Shown: positions 29,716 to 36,826 of the stretch, in pieces
Layout: each line of letters begins with the position of its first letter
Position numbering within the stretch: the first letter of the stretch is position 1
DNA from: Butyrivibrio sp.
Lineage (GTDB): Bacteria; Bacillota; Clostridia; Lachnospirales; Lachnospiraceae
Direction of reading: 5' to 3'
DNA length: 36,826 bases
Assembly: GCA_017615275.1 (NCBI GenBank)
Contig: JAGAAO010000016.1
Location: 1 to 36,826 of the forward strand
The notes under the pieces: generated by a model
The model's database searches: none
Seen by the model: only the letters and a program-made list of their open reading frames with translations
What the model was told of the DNA's origin: nothing
Translations under genes and position numbers: made by a program

Positions 29716-31798
29716 TAACAGAGAAGAAATGAATACGGTTCCGCTTGAGAATATCAGTTTTCCAAAATCTTTTTTCAGAGAGGAAGTCAGAAACGGTTTC
29801 TACATCCCGACGATGATAAAGCGTTATTGGGCGGGGCAGTTGCAGATCCTTTCCGAGATACACAAACTGTGTAAAAAACATAACATCAAGTGGTTTGCCG
29901 ATTACGGAACGCTTCTTGGCGCAGTCAGGCACGGCGGATACATTCCGTGGGACGATGATTTTGATATCTGCATGATGCGCGATGATTACGAGCGCTTTTT
30001 TGAGATTGCCAAAAAAGAGTTTCCAAAAGAATATATTATTCTCTTGCTCAGGGATTACGAAGAATATGACAATGCTCTCGGCAGGATCGTCAATTGCCAT
30101 TCGATAGATTGCAGTAAGGATCATATGGATATGTTCAGCGGATGTCCTTATACTGTCGGAGTCGATATTTTCCCGCTCGACGGCATGTACAGAGATGAAG
30201 CCAAGGAAAAAGAGCGAGTTGAGAGACTTAAGAGGGCTGTCATTGCTCATGATGCGGTAGCAATGCAAAACGATCTGGGTGAACTTGCCAAAAATATTGA
30301 ACTTCTTATATTGGGAGTTGAAAAAGATAATCATGTTAAGCTTAAAAGAGGAAAGAAGCTGAAACATGAGCTTGAGAAACTTATTGAAAAAATATATATG
30401 GAGTGTCCTGTATCCGAGGCTGATAAAGTAGCTTTGATGCCTTTTTATTTTATGTACGGAGATCATGTGTATCCCAAAGAGTTCTATAATGATGCTTTTG
30501 ACATGAAGTTTGAGAATACAACAGTAAAAGTTCCGTGTTGTTATGATCAGAAATTGTCGAGCGATTACGGCAACTATATGGAGATACGAAAAGGCGGCGG
30601 TATGCATGAGTATCCCGCATATGTCAGTCAGGAGAGGGCTCTCAGAAAGAAGCTCGGCAATAATCCTTACACATATACTTTTGATCCAAACGAGATGCTT
30701 GTATCCGTAAAAAGATATATGGTAAGAACATTGTCTCAGCGTTCCGAAAAAGAGAAGAAGAAAGTTGTGTTCCTTCCTTGCAGAGCACAGTGGTGGAATA
30801 CAATGGAAGGCCTTTGGTATGACTATAAGACAAAAGGACATGATGTCCATGTTGTTCCGATAAATTTCTACGACTGTGATTATTTCGGAGGCGTGGGAGA
30901 AATGCATGATGAGAGGAGTCTTTTCCCGAAATACCTAGACGTTGAGGATTGCGAGACATTTGATTTTGTGGAAGACAGACCTGACGTTATTGTGATTCAG
31001 GTTCCTTATGATGCGTACAATACTGCACTTACGGTGCATGAGCTTTTTTATTCGAAAAGTCTTTTGAACGTGACTGATGAGCTCGTATATGTGCCGTGCT
31101 TTGATATTGACGATCCGATAGACAGTGAAGATAAGGCGTGCAGAGGAATTGAGATACTTGCGGAGCAGTCTGCGGTTGTCAATTCTGACAAGGTGCTGCT
31201 TAAATCCGAGAAGCAAAGAGAACTTTATCTTAAGAGGCTTATAGAACTTGCAGGAGAAGAGACACGCGCCTATTGGGAGCAGAAGATTCAGGTTTCACCT
31301 CTTGTCGGAGCGGATTGGAGAGAACGCGCAGACATAGACGCATCAGGTGCTATACAGGCCGCTATAGATGAAGAAGCTGCGAAAGATGCAGAAACTCTTG
31401 ATTCTGAGTGGAATGAGTTTCTTGGCGAGTATAAGGGACGCAAGGCTGTTGTATATTATTTTGGCATCAGTACATTTATGCAGCACAAGGATAAAGCTGT
31501 AGATAAGTTTGAGAGAGTTCTGGAAACATTTGAGGAGAGCTCCGATAAGGTTGTGGCTGTCTTTGTTCCTCAGGATTATCTGACGGCTAATATTGATATT
31601 GCGGATCCTAAGCTTGTTGAAAGATACAACGCTTTTGTAAAAAAGGTAAAAGAGACTAAAGGTTGCATCTTTGATGAGGAGAACAGGAGCCTTAAGTTTG
31701 TGGAAAAATGGAGTGGATATTACGGAGATACGGGAGTTGTTGCCATGGACTGCCTGGGAAAACATATACCCGTAATGCTTCAGAATATTAATATTTGA
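29699..31798 (+). CDS. LicD-family phosphotransferase fused to a large C-terminal domain
   Basis: A 699-residue protein. The N-terminal ~300 residues form a LicD/nucleotidyltransferase-fold domain with WFADYGTLLGAVRHGGYIPW and DDDFDICMMRDDYERF (65-100), the metal-binding DDDFD cluster. LicD proteins attach phosphocholine or phosphorylated sugars to glycans. Residues ~365-699 (from KKVVFLPCRAQWWNTMEG) form a second alpha/beta domain resembling the GT-B/CDP-glycerol phosphotransferase type, common in Lachnospiraceae LicD fusions but not assignable here. The start may be GTG 29699 (AAGGAG 10 bases upstream) or ATG 29702. It overlaps the preceding gene. Confidence 0.85.
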   Translation: MMEFIDNREEMNTVPLENISFPKSFFREEVRNGFYIPTMIKRYWAGQLQILSEIHKLCKKHNIKWFADYGTLLGAVRHGGYIPWDDDFDICMMRDDYERFFEIAKKEFPKEYIILLLRDYEEYDNALGRIVNCHSIDCSKDHMDMFSGCPYTVGVDIFPLDGMYRDEAKEKERVERLKRAVIAHDAVAMQNDLGELAKNIELLILGVEKDNHVKLKRGKKLKHELEKLIEKIYMECPVSEADKVALMPFYFMYGDHVYPKEFYNDAFDMKFENTTVKVPCCYDQKLSSDYGNYMEIRKGGGMHEYPAYVSQERALRKKLGNNPYTYTFDPNEMLVSVKRYMVRTLSQRSEKEKKKVVFLPCRAQWWNTMEGLWYDYKTKGHDVHVVPINFYDCDYFGGVGEMHDERSLFPKYLDVEDCETFDFVEDRPDVIVIQVPYDAYNTALTVHELFYSKSLLNVTDELVYVPCFDIDDPIDSEDKACRGIEILAEQSAVVNSDKVLLKSEKQRELYLKRLIELAGEETRAYWEQKIQVSPLVGADWRERADIDASGAIQAAIDEEAAKDAETLDSEWNEFLGEYKGRKAVVYYFGISTFMQHKDKAVDKFERVLETFEESSDKVVAVFVPQDYLTANIDIADPKLVERYNAFVKKVKETKGCIFDEENRSLKFVEKWSGYYGDTGVVAMDCLGKHIPVMLQNINI

Positions 31799-31853
31799 CG
31801 GTTTGCGTTATTAATGGCTGAAACTCGCATACTTAAAGCATATTACAAAAAAA

Positions 31854-31883
31854 TTAGCAATTTTATGTGAAAAGTAGTATATT
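31854..31883 (+). promoter_or_regulatory. Possible internal promoter before rfbF
   Basis: TTAGCA (31854-31859), 18 bases, TATATT (31878-31883) in the 118-base gap. No terminator is present in this gap, so the operon may also read through. Confidence 0.35.
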
Positions 31884-31916
31884 GCTAGAAGAACCAATGG
31901 AAGGAAAATGATTTAA

Positions 31917-32696
31917 ATGAAAGTTGTAATTTTAGCGGGAGGCTTCGGAACACGAATCAGTGAAGAAAGCCATCTTCGCCCAAAGCCGATGATAGAGATC
32001 GGTGGCAAGCCGATTCTTTGGCACATAATGAAAGAGTATTCATATTACGGTTTTAATGAATTCATAATATGCGCGGGATATAAGCAGGAAGTCATAAAGG
32101 AGTATTTCGCAAATTATTATCTTCACAACTGCGATGTGACTTTCGATTTTGCAAATGAGAACAAGACAACGTTCCATTCACAGAAGGCGGAACCTTGGAA
32201 GGTAACCGTCGTTGATACCGGATACAGCACTATGACCGGTGGACGTATCAAGAGAATAAGAGAGCATGTCGGAAATGAGGCCTTCTTCATGACTTATGGA
32301 GATGGTGTGTGCGATATCGACATGACAAAGCTTCTTGAGTTTCACAAGGCAAACGGCAAGCTTGCAACAGTTACAGCGATTCTTGCAGGCCAGCGTTTTG
32401 GTGTATTTGATATTGATAAAGACGATAGTTCAGTCATTAAGGATTTCAGAGAAAAGGCAAGTATGGACGGAGCCAGAATAAATGGCGGTTATATGGTACT
32501 TGAGCCCGGAGTTTTTGATTATATCGAGGGCGACGCAACATTCTTTGAAAAAGAGCCTATGCACAATCTTGTAAAAGACGGACAAATGGCTGCATACAAG
32601 TATGACGGCTTCTGGAAATGTATGGACACAGCAAGAGAAAGGGATGAGTTGTCGGAACTTGTTGAGACCGGTAGAGCGCCCTGGATCAGGTGGTAA
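31917..32696 (+). CDS. rfbF: Glucose-1-phosphate cytidylyltransferase
   Basis: Makes CDP-glucose from CTP and glucose-1-phosphate, the first step to CDP-3,6-dideoxyhexoses. The protein has 259 residues. The nucleotide-binding signature LAGGFGTRISEESHLRPKPM is at 6-25, followed by EIGGKPILWHIMKEYS, the acidic TYGDGVCDID (about 125-134) and NGGYMVLEPGVFDYI. Length and motifs match RfbF (DdhA). AAGGAAAATG precedes the ATG. No 4,6-dehydratase (RfbG) is present in the window, so the pathway must use genes elsewhere or a different route. Confidence 0.95.
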   Translation: MKVVILAGGFGTRISEESHLRPKPMIEIGGKPILWHIMKEYSYYGFNEFIICAGYKQEVIKEYFANYYLHNCDVTFDFANENKTTFHSQKAEPWKVTVVDTGYSTMTGGRIKRIREHVGNEAFFMTYGDGVCDIDMTKLLEFHKANGKLATVTAILAGQRFGVFDIDKDDSSVIKDFREKASMDGARINGGYMVLEPGVFDYIEGDATFFEKEPMHNLVKDGQMAAYKYDGFWKCMDTARERDELSELVETGRAPWIRW

Positions 32697-32698
32697 GA

Positions 32699-34546
32699 AT
32701 GAGAGTTTCTGATTATATAGCGGAATTTTTGGTAAAGAAGGGCGTCACCGACTGTTTCACTGTAGTAGGCGGTGGCGCTATGTATTTGAATAATTCTTTT
32801 GGACATACCGAAGGTATGACATGTACGCACTTTCATCATGAGCAGGGAGCTGCAATAGCGGCTGAGAGCTACTCAAGGTACGATGGGAAAGTTGCGGCGC
32901 TTTGCGTGACTTCAGGCCCCGGCGGCACAAATGCCATAACGGGAGTTTTGGGAGGATGGCTTGATTCGCTTCCGATGTTTGTTGTGAGCGGACAGGTCCG
33001 CTATGACACTACGGTAAGGTACGCCAATAAACTTTGGGGAAAAGAGTACGACTGCGAGGGAATCCGCTCTCTCGGAGATCAGGAGTACGATATAACCCGC
33101 ATGACGGAGCATATGTGTAAATATGCCGTGATGCTTGAGGATCCTGCGGATATAAGATATCACATGGAAAAAGCGTGGCATCTTATGAATACGGGAAGAC
33201 CCGGACCTGTATGGATCGATGTTCCCGTCAATTTCCAGGGGGCTGAGATCAATCCCGAAGAGCTTAAGGGATACAGTGAGGAAGAGGCGGCAGCTTATGC
33301 GGCAAAAGTTCCTCCTGTGGAAAAAAAGACTGTAGATAAAGTAATTGAGATGATAAAAGAGGCGGAGCGCCCTGTAATATATGCAGGCGGCGGAGTCCGC
33401 ATTTCGGGAGGCTTTGAAGCCTTCAGGAAAGTTGTTGATAAACTCGGCGTTCCCGTGTGCACATATTGGAACTCGGTTGATCTGATCGAGAGCGAGAATC
33501 CGCTTTACTGCGGACGTGGCGGCAATATGGGAGACAGACCGGGTAACTTTGCGATACAGAATTCGGATCTTGTTCTTGTCATAGGCAGCAGGCTTTCCAT
33601 AAGACAGGTCGGATATACCTGGGGAACATGGGCAAGAGCGGCAAAGGTCATTATGGTCGATATCGAGCCATATGAGATGGAGAAGCATACGGTTCATGTT
33701 GATATGAAGATCCATGCGGATGCCAAGGATTTTCTTGAGAAACTGCTTGGCGCAGCACAGGAGCTTGGAAACGAAGGCTATGTTTCTTCGGCAGATGCCT
33801 GGAGAAAACAGTGCGTTCTCTGGAAGAAAAAATATCCTGTAGTATCTGAGGAGCAGTTCCACACAGGAGATGCACAGGTCAATGTATACGGATTTATGAA
33901 GGCTCTTTCTGAGGAACTTCCCGCCGGAAGTCTTACTGCGGTAAGTAACGGAGCTTGCTGCGTTGCGGGACATCAGAGCTGGTTTATAAAAGAGGGTTCA
34001 AGATTTATAATAAATAATGCAGTGGCAAGTATGGGATACGGTCTCCCTGCTGCGATAGGACTTTGCATTGCAGCGGGCAGAAAAGAGACTATATGTCTTG
34101 AGGGAGACGGAAGCATAATGATGAATCTTCAGGAGCTTCAGACTGTTATTACGAACAAGCTTCCCATCAAGGTATATCTCATAAACAATGAGGGCTATCA
34201 TTCCATAAGGCTTACTCAGAACAATCTTTTCAAAGAGTATTCCAAAGTGGGAATCGGTCCCGAGAGCGGAGATCTGGCTTTTCCTTCATTTGAGAAGATA
34301 GCGGATGCCTTTGGTTATCCTTATATGGTCATCCATAAAGGAAAAGAGCTTGAGCAGAAGATCAAGGAATCCATCAATATGACCTCTCCGATATTTGTTG
34401 AAATTTACACAGACACGGAGCAGGTATGGGCGCCTAAGAGTTCTGCAAGAAGAGAGCCTGACGGTAGCCTTACCAGTCCTCCTTTGGAGGATCTTGCACC
34501 TTTCCTTTCAAGGGAAGAACTCGCTGAAAATATGTATATAGACTAA
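32699..34546 (+). CDS. IlvB-like thiamine diphosphate-dependent enzyme
   Basis: A 615-residue three-domain TPP enzyme (PYR, central, PP). The N-terminal part shows VVGGGAMYLN and FHHEQGAAIAAESYSR with the catalytic Glu, then SGPGGTNAITGVLGGW. The central domain has RPVIYAGGGVRISGG. The PP part has GDGSIMMNLQELQT and VYLINNEGYHS (the diphosphate-binding GDG-x-NN). Members include acetolactate synthase; in CDP-sugar loci a relative (YerE) adds a two-carbon unit to a keto-sugar. Directly after rfbF (2 bases), a role in making a branched sugar is plausible, but it is inference. An alternative GTG at 32690 overlaps rfbF. Confidence 0.88.
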   Translation: MRVSDYIAEFLVKKGVTDCFTVVGGGAMYLNNSFGHTEGMTCTHFHHEQGAAIAAESYSRYDGKVAALCVTSGPGGTNAITGVLGGWLDSLPMFVVSGQVRYDTTVRYANKLWGKEYDCEGIRSLGDQEYDITRMTEHMCKYAVMLEDPADIRYHMEKAWHLMNTGRPGPVWIDVPVNFQGAEINPEELKGYSEEEAAAYAAKVPPVEKKTVDKVIEMIKEAERPVIYAGGGVRISGGFEAFRKVVDKLGVPVCTYWNSVDLIESENPLYCGRGGNMGDRPGNFAIQNSDLVLVIGSRLSIRQVGYTWGTWARAAKVIMVDIEPYEMEKHTVHVDMKIHADAKDFLEKLLGAAQELGNEGYVSSADAWRKQCVLWKKKYPVVSEEQFHTGDAQVNVYGFMKALSEELPAGSLTAVSNGACCVAGHQSWFIKEGSRFIINNAVASMGYGLPAAIGLCIAAGRKETICLEGDGSIMMNLQELQTVITNKLPIKVYLINNEGYHSIRLTQNNLFKEYSKVGIGPESGDLAFPSFEKIADAFGYPYMVIHKGKELEQKIKESINMTSPIFVEIYTDTEQVWAPKSSARREPDGSLTSPPLEDLAPFLSREELAENMYID

Positions 34547-34558
34547 AGAGGTACAGAA

Positions 34559-35197
34559 GTGAATTTTAACAGAAAAAAAGGAAGCAAAGGAGTTAGGCTG
34601 ATCGCACTGATTCTTTTGGCATTTATGGTTTTGACCGCAATAAGTTCAGGTCTTATGGCGGCAAACAGTTATTCGGAAAATGAACCTGGAGCGGCAAATT
34701 CCGGACAGGTGGTCGACTTTTCGGCAGAGGATCTGTCACTGTTGTTTCCTGACGGATCCGGAGATGAGTCGGCAAATGCCATAACTCTGGACGCGAGAGA
34801 TCTTTTGTCAATGTCTTCCGAAGAAACATCGGACGTGGGGCAGCAGACGGATAGCACTCTTGCAGAGGACGGAGTCTATACTTCAAAAGAGGATGTGGCT
34901 CTTTATATTCATACTTACGGTAAACTGCCTTCAAACTTTATCACCAAGAATGATGCAAAAAAACTTGGCTGGAACGGCGGCGGTCTTGAAGAAGTTGCTC
35001 CGGGAAAAAGCATAGGCGGAGATACTTTCGGAAACTACGAAGGAAAACTTCCCGAGGATAAAAAGTATAAAGAATGCGATATCGATACTATGGGAGCCGC
35101 TTCAAGAGGAGCAAAGAGAATAGTTTACTCCGATGACGGCTATGTATATTATACAGACGATCATTACGAGAACTTTGAACAGCTGTATGAACCTTAA
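34559..35197 (+). CDS. Secreted barnase-type ribonuclease
   Basis: A 212-residue protein. The N-terminal signal is LIALILLAFMVLTAISSGLMA (split: LIALILLAFMVL, TAISSGLMA) after a basic stretch, followed by an acidic propeptide-like region (about 40-105). The C-terminal ~105 residues align with barnase: KLPSNFITKNDAKKLGW, EVAPGKSIGGDTFGNYEGKL, KECDIDTMGA and RIVYSDD, TDDHYENF. The catalytic residues of barnase, Glu73, Arg87 and His102, correspond to Glu172, Arg187 and His202; Lys27 to Lys130. Arg59 is replaced by Tyr160. GTG start 34559 follows GAGG. A barstar-like gene follows. Confidence 0.92.
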   Translation: MNFNRKKGSKGVRLIALILLAFMVLTAISSGLMAANSYSENEPGAANSGQVVDFSAEDLSLLFPDGSGDESANAITLDARDLLSMSSEETSDVGQQTDSTLAEDGVYTSKEDVALYIHTYGKLPSNFITKNDAKKLGWNGGGLEEVAPGKSIGGDTFGNYEGKLPEDKKYKECDIDTMGAASRGAKRIVYSDDGYVYYTDDHYENFEQLYEP

Positions 35198-35219
35198 GGA
35201 TTATAAAGGGAACACTACT

Positions 35220-35495
35220 ATGGAAAAGGTTTTTTATATTGATCTAAATGAGATATCTACACGGGAAGGATTGCAGGAGGCAATAGCAAGTGCACTTCCT
35301 TTTCCCGATCATTACGGTAAAAATCTTGATGCATTGCACGATTCGTTGTGTGAGTTTGGATCGGATTGGAACATTATTTTTTATAACGTCAGAATTGCCC
35401 GGATGTCTCTGGGCAAATATTTTGATGCGTTAAAACGCCTTTGTTCTGAGGCGTGCGAAGAATGTGCCGGACTAAAAATAAGATTTTTTTCTTAA
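35220..35495 (+). CDS. Barstar-family inhibitor of the adjacent RNase
   Basis: A 91-residue cytosolic protein. PDHYGKNLDALHDSL aligns with barstar PEYYGENLDALWDCL, keeping the inhibitory Asp35 and Asp39. A Glu near the C-terminus (SEACEEC) occupies the place of Glu76. Barstar blocks barnase in the cytoplasm so that the cell survives making it. It begins 22 bases after the RNase stop, the standard toxin-inhibitor pair order. ATG 35220 follows a poor AAAGGG; an upstream open frame to 35133 overlaps the RNase and is disregarded. Confidence 0.9.
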   Translation: MEKVFYIDLNEISTREGLQEAIASALPFPDHYGKNLDALHDSLCEFGSDWNIIFYNVRIARMSLGKYFDALKRLCSEACEECAGLKIRFFS

Positions 35496-35524
35496 GATTA
35501 AAAAGAGAAAAATGAGGTGAAAAC

Positions 35525-36793
35525 TTGAAAACATTGGCAATTATCTTATTTGTACTGATGTATGTACTTATGATCGCGCTTCCTAAGAAAAGAGCGCTTG
35601 TTGCGTTGTCTACGGCAGCGATCTTTGTTATAGCGGGAATACTTCCGTTTGGTGAGGTGTTCTTCGCGATAGACTGGAACGTTCTTATGATGATCTTTGG
35701 AACCATGGTCATCGTTGATTATTTTATAGAATCCAAAATGCCCAATCTTATAGCGGATAAGCTACTTGATCTGGCACCGAACGTTATGTGGGTAACAATC
35801 CTGATGTCACTTTTTTCGGGAATCATTTCAGCATTTATCGATAATGTAGCGACTGTTCTTATGGTCGCACCTGTCGGACTTGCAATCTGCAAAAAGTTAA
35901 AGATATCTCCCGTGTCAATAATCATATGCATCGCAGTTTCATCCAATCTTCAGGGGGCTGCGACACTTGTAGGTGATACAACATCCATCATGCTTGCGGG
36001 CGCGGCAAAGATGGATTTCAATGATTTCTTCTGGATGAACGGCCATCCCGGAATTTTCTTTGCGGTAGAGCTGGGAGCTCTGGCGACAGTGCCTATCATG
36101 ATGTGGATCTTCCGTAAGGACAAAGAGCCTGTAGGTTCTGAAGAAAAGACAGTGGTTACAGACTATGTTCCCACTATCATGATGCTTGGACATGTGGTCT
36201 TACTTGTTATCGCATCATTTTTCCAGAACAAGCCCGAGATAACAAACGGTGTTATCTGTATGGTCTGCGGAATTATCAATATTGTCTGGGAAATATTCCT
36301 TTCAAAGGGTACAGACAGCATGTGGCACTCACTTAAAGCAATCGATTATGAGACAATGTTCCTACTGGCAGGACTTTTCTGCGTTATCAAGGGAATCACC
36401 AATGTCGGAATAATAGATGAGCTTGCGGGCTTTATCGCGAGTGCGGGAAAAGGTAATGTTTTCCTTCTGTACACGGCTATAGTATTTGGATCTGTTGCTG
36501 TTTCTGCGTTTATTGATAACATTCCGTACGTTGCGACGATGCTGCCCGTACTTGGAAGCTTGTCGGCAGTAATGTCGGCAAATCCGCTTCTTTTGTACTT
36601 TGGACTTCTTGTGGGAGCAACTTTGGGAGGAAACCTTACACCCATCGGCGCTTCAGCCAATATCGCAGGTGTGGGAATGCTCAGAAAAGACGGTTATGAA
36701 GTATCTTTCGGAGATTTCATTAAGATAGGCGTTCCGTTTACTTTGACTGCGGTTTTCGTGGGATACCTTTTTATCTGGTTTGTATACGCATAA
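35525..36793 (+). CDS. Ion transporter of the ArsB/NhaD/SLC13 superfamily
   Basis: A 422-residue protein, very hydrophobic with about 10-12 membrane segments in two halves. Each half carries a repeated signature: SAFIDNVATVLMVAPVGLA (about 99-117) and SAFIDNIPYVATMLPVLG (about 321-338). The second half also has GATLGGNLTPIGASAN. This inverted-repeat arrangement is that of the ion transporter superfamily, with arsenite, Na+/H+ or dicarboxylate transport as options. The substrate cannot be called. TTG start 35525 follows GAGGTG at 5 bases. It starts 29 bases after the barstar gene and nearly reaches the end of the window; no terminator is visible. Confidence 0.88.
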   Translation: MKTLAIILFVLMYVLMIALPKKRALVALSTAAIFVIAGILPFGEVFFAIDWNVLMMIFGTMVIVDYFIESKMPNLIADKLLDLAPNVMWVTILMSLFSGIISAFIDNVATVLMVAPVGLAICKKLKISPVSIIICIAVSSNLQGAATLVGDTTSIMLAGAAKMDFNDFFWMNGHPGIFFAVELGALATVPIMMWIFRKDKEPVGSEEKTVVTDYVPTIMMLGHVVLLVIASFFQNKPEITNGVICMVCGIINIVWEIFLSKGTDSMWHSLKAIDYETMFLLAGLFCVIKGITNVGIIDELAGFIASAGKGNVFLLYTAIVFGSVAVSAFIDNIPYVATMLPVLGSLSAVMSANPLLLYFGLLVGATLGGNLTPIGASANIAGVGMLRKDGYEVSFGDFIKIGVPFTLTAVFVGYLFIWFVYA

Positions 36794-36826
36794 AATGCTT
36801 TGAAATACTGTTCGTGCGTGGAAGGG

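Noticed and set aside
29654-30907. Long minus-strand ORF (417 residues) opposite the LicD gene
   Set aside because: It is antisense to well-supported genes, has no ribosome site, and its composition is that of a shadow frame.
32912-33973. Long minus-strand ORF (353 residues) opposite the TPP enzyme
   Set aside because: Same reason: antisense to a clear conserved enzyme with no start signals.
31917-34546. Complete CDP-dideoxyhexose or yersiniose pathway
   Set aside because: Only RfbF and a TPP enzyme are present; RfbG, RfbH and DdhD equivalents are not in the window, so only a partial inference is made.
1-36826. tRNA or rRNA genes
   Set aside because: No cloverleaf with T-loop GTTCRANYC and flanking stems, and no rRNA motif, was noticed on either strand by eye; a covariance search would be decisive.

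Overview
The window looks like a chromosome segment of a motile, Gram-positive anaerobe of the Lachnospiraceae, closest in style to Butyrivibrio or Roseburia. The reasons are moderate-to-low GC, strong Shine-Dalgarno sites, flagellar gene order flgM-flgN-flgK-flgK-flgL-fliW-csrA-GT-flaG-fliD-fliS-fliT-flagellin, rubrerythrin, a glnA/ANTAR pair and DUF1700/DUF4097 genes. This assignment is inference from gene content; no 16S rRNA or tRNA was seen.

Left part (1-8.7 kb): mixed chromosomal genes. These are a short fragment-like ORF, an SDR oxidoreductase, rubrerythrin, a multi-spanning membrane protein with a small anchored protein, a DUF1700/DUF4097 envelope pair, Hsp20 behind a CIRCE operator, a short HicB-like protein, an MscS channel and thymidine kinase. 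Two kinds of non-coding repeat lie here: a four-unit tandem array of hairpins (2256-2530), and a dispersed hairpin element present twice (about 4616 and 6794) whose outer stem bases differ but stay paired.

Minus-strand block (8.7-12 kb): glnA, an ANTAR regulator with no recognisable phospho-acceptor Asp, then an EF-hand-like protein. The glnA leader carries an intrinsic terminator overlapping a small competing hairpin, suggesting antitermination by the neighbouring ANTAR protein. The EF-hand gene has its own sigma-28-type promoter, which ties it to the flagellar regulon.

Central part (12-25.7 kb): the late flagellar region. Seven promoters in the window fit TAAA-N14/16-NCCGATAN or a one-base variant: two before flgM, one each before flgL, flaG and flagellin, a weaker one before fliW, and the minus-strand one before the EF-hand gene. 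FlgL is more than twice normal length. FliW and CsrA are adjacent, and the flagellin leader contains GGA motifs that fit the FliW-CsrA-flagellin translational switch.

Right part (25.7-36.8 kb): a glycan island beside flagellin. Two minus-strand glycosyltransferases converge on flagellin. A plus-strand operon-like run encodes a DUF616-type glycosyltransferase, a ribulose-phosphate-3-epimerase-like enzyme, a LicD fusion protein, glucose-1-phosphate cytidylyltransferase and an IlvB-like TPP enzyme. It is a good candidate for flagellin glycosylation with a phosphate-linked and/or branched CDP-derived sugar. Just after it come a secreted barnase-type RNase with a barstar-type inhibitor, then an ion transporter of the ArsB/NhaD type.
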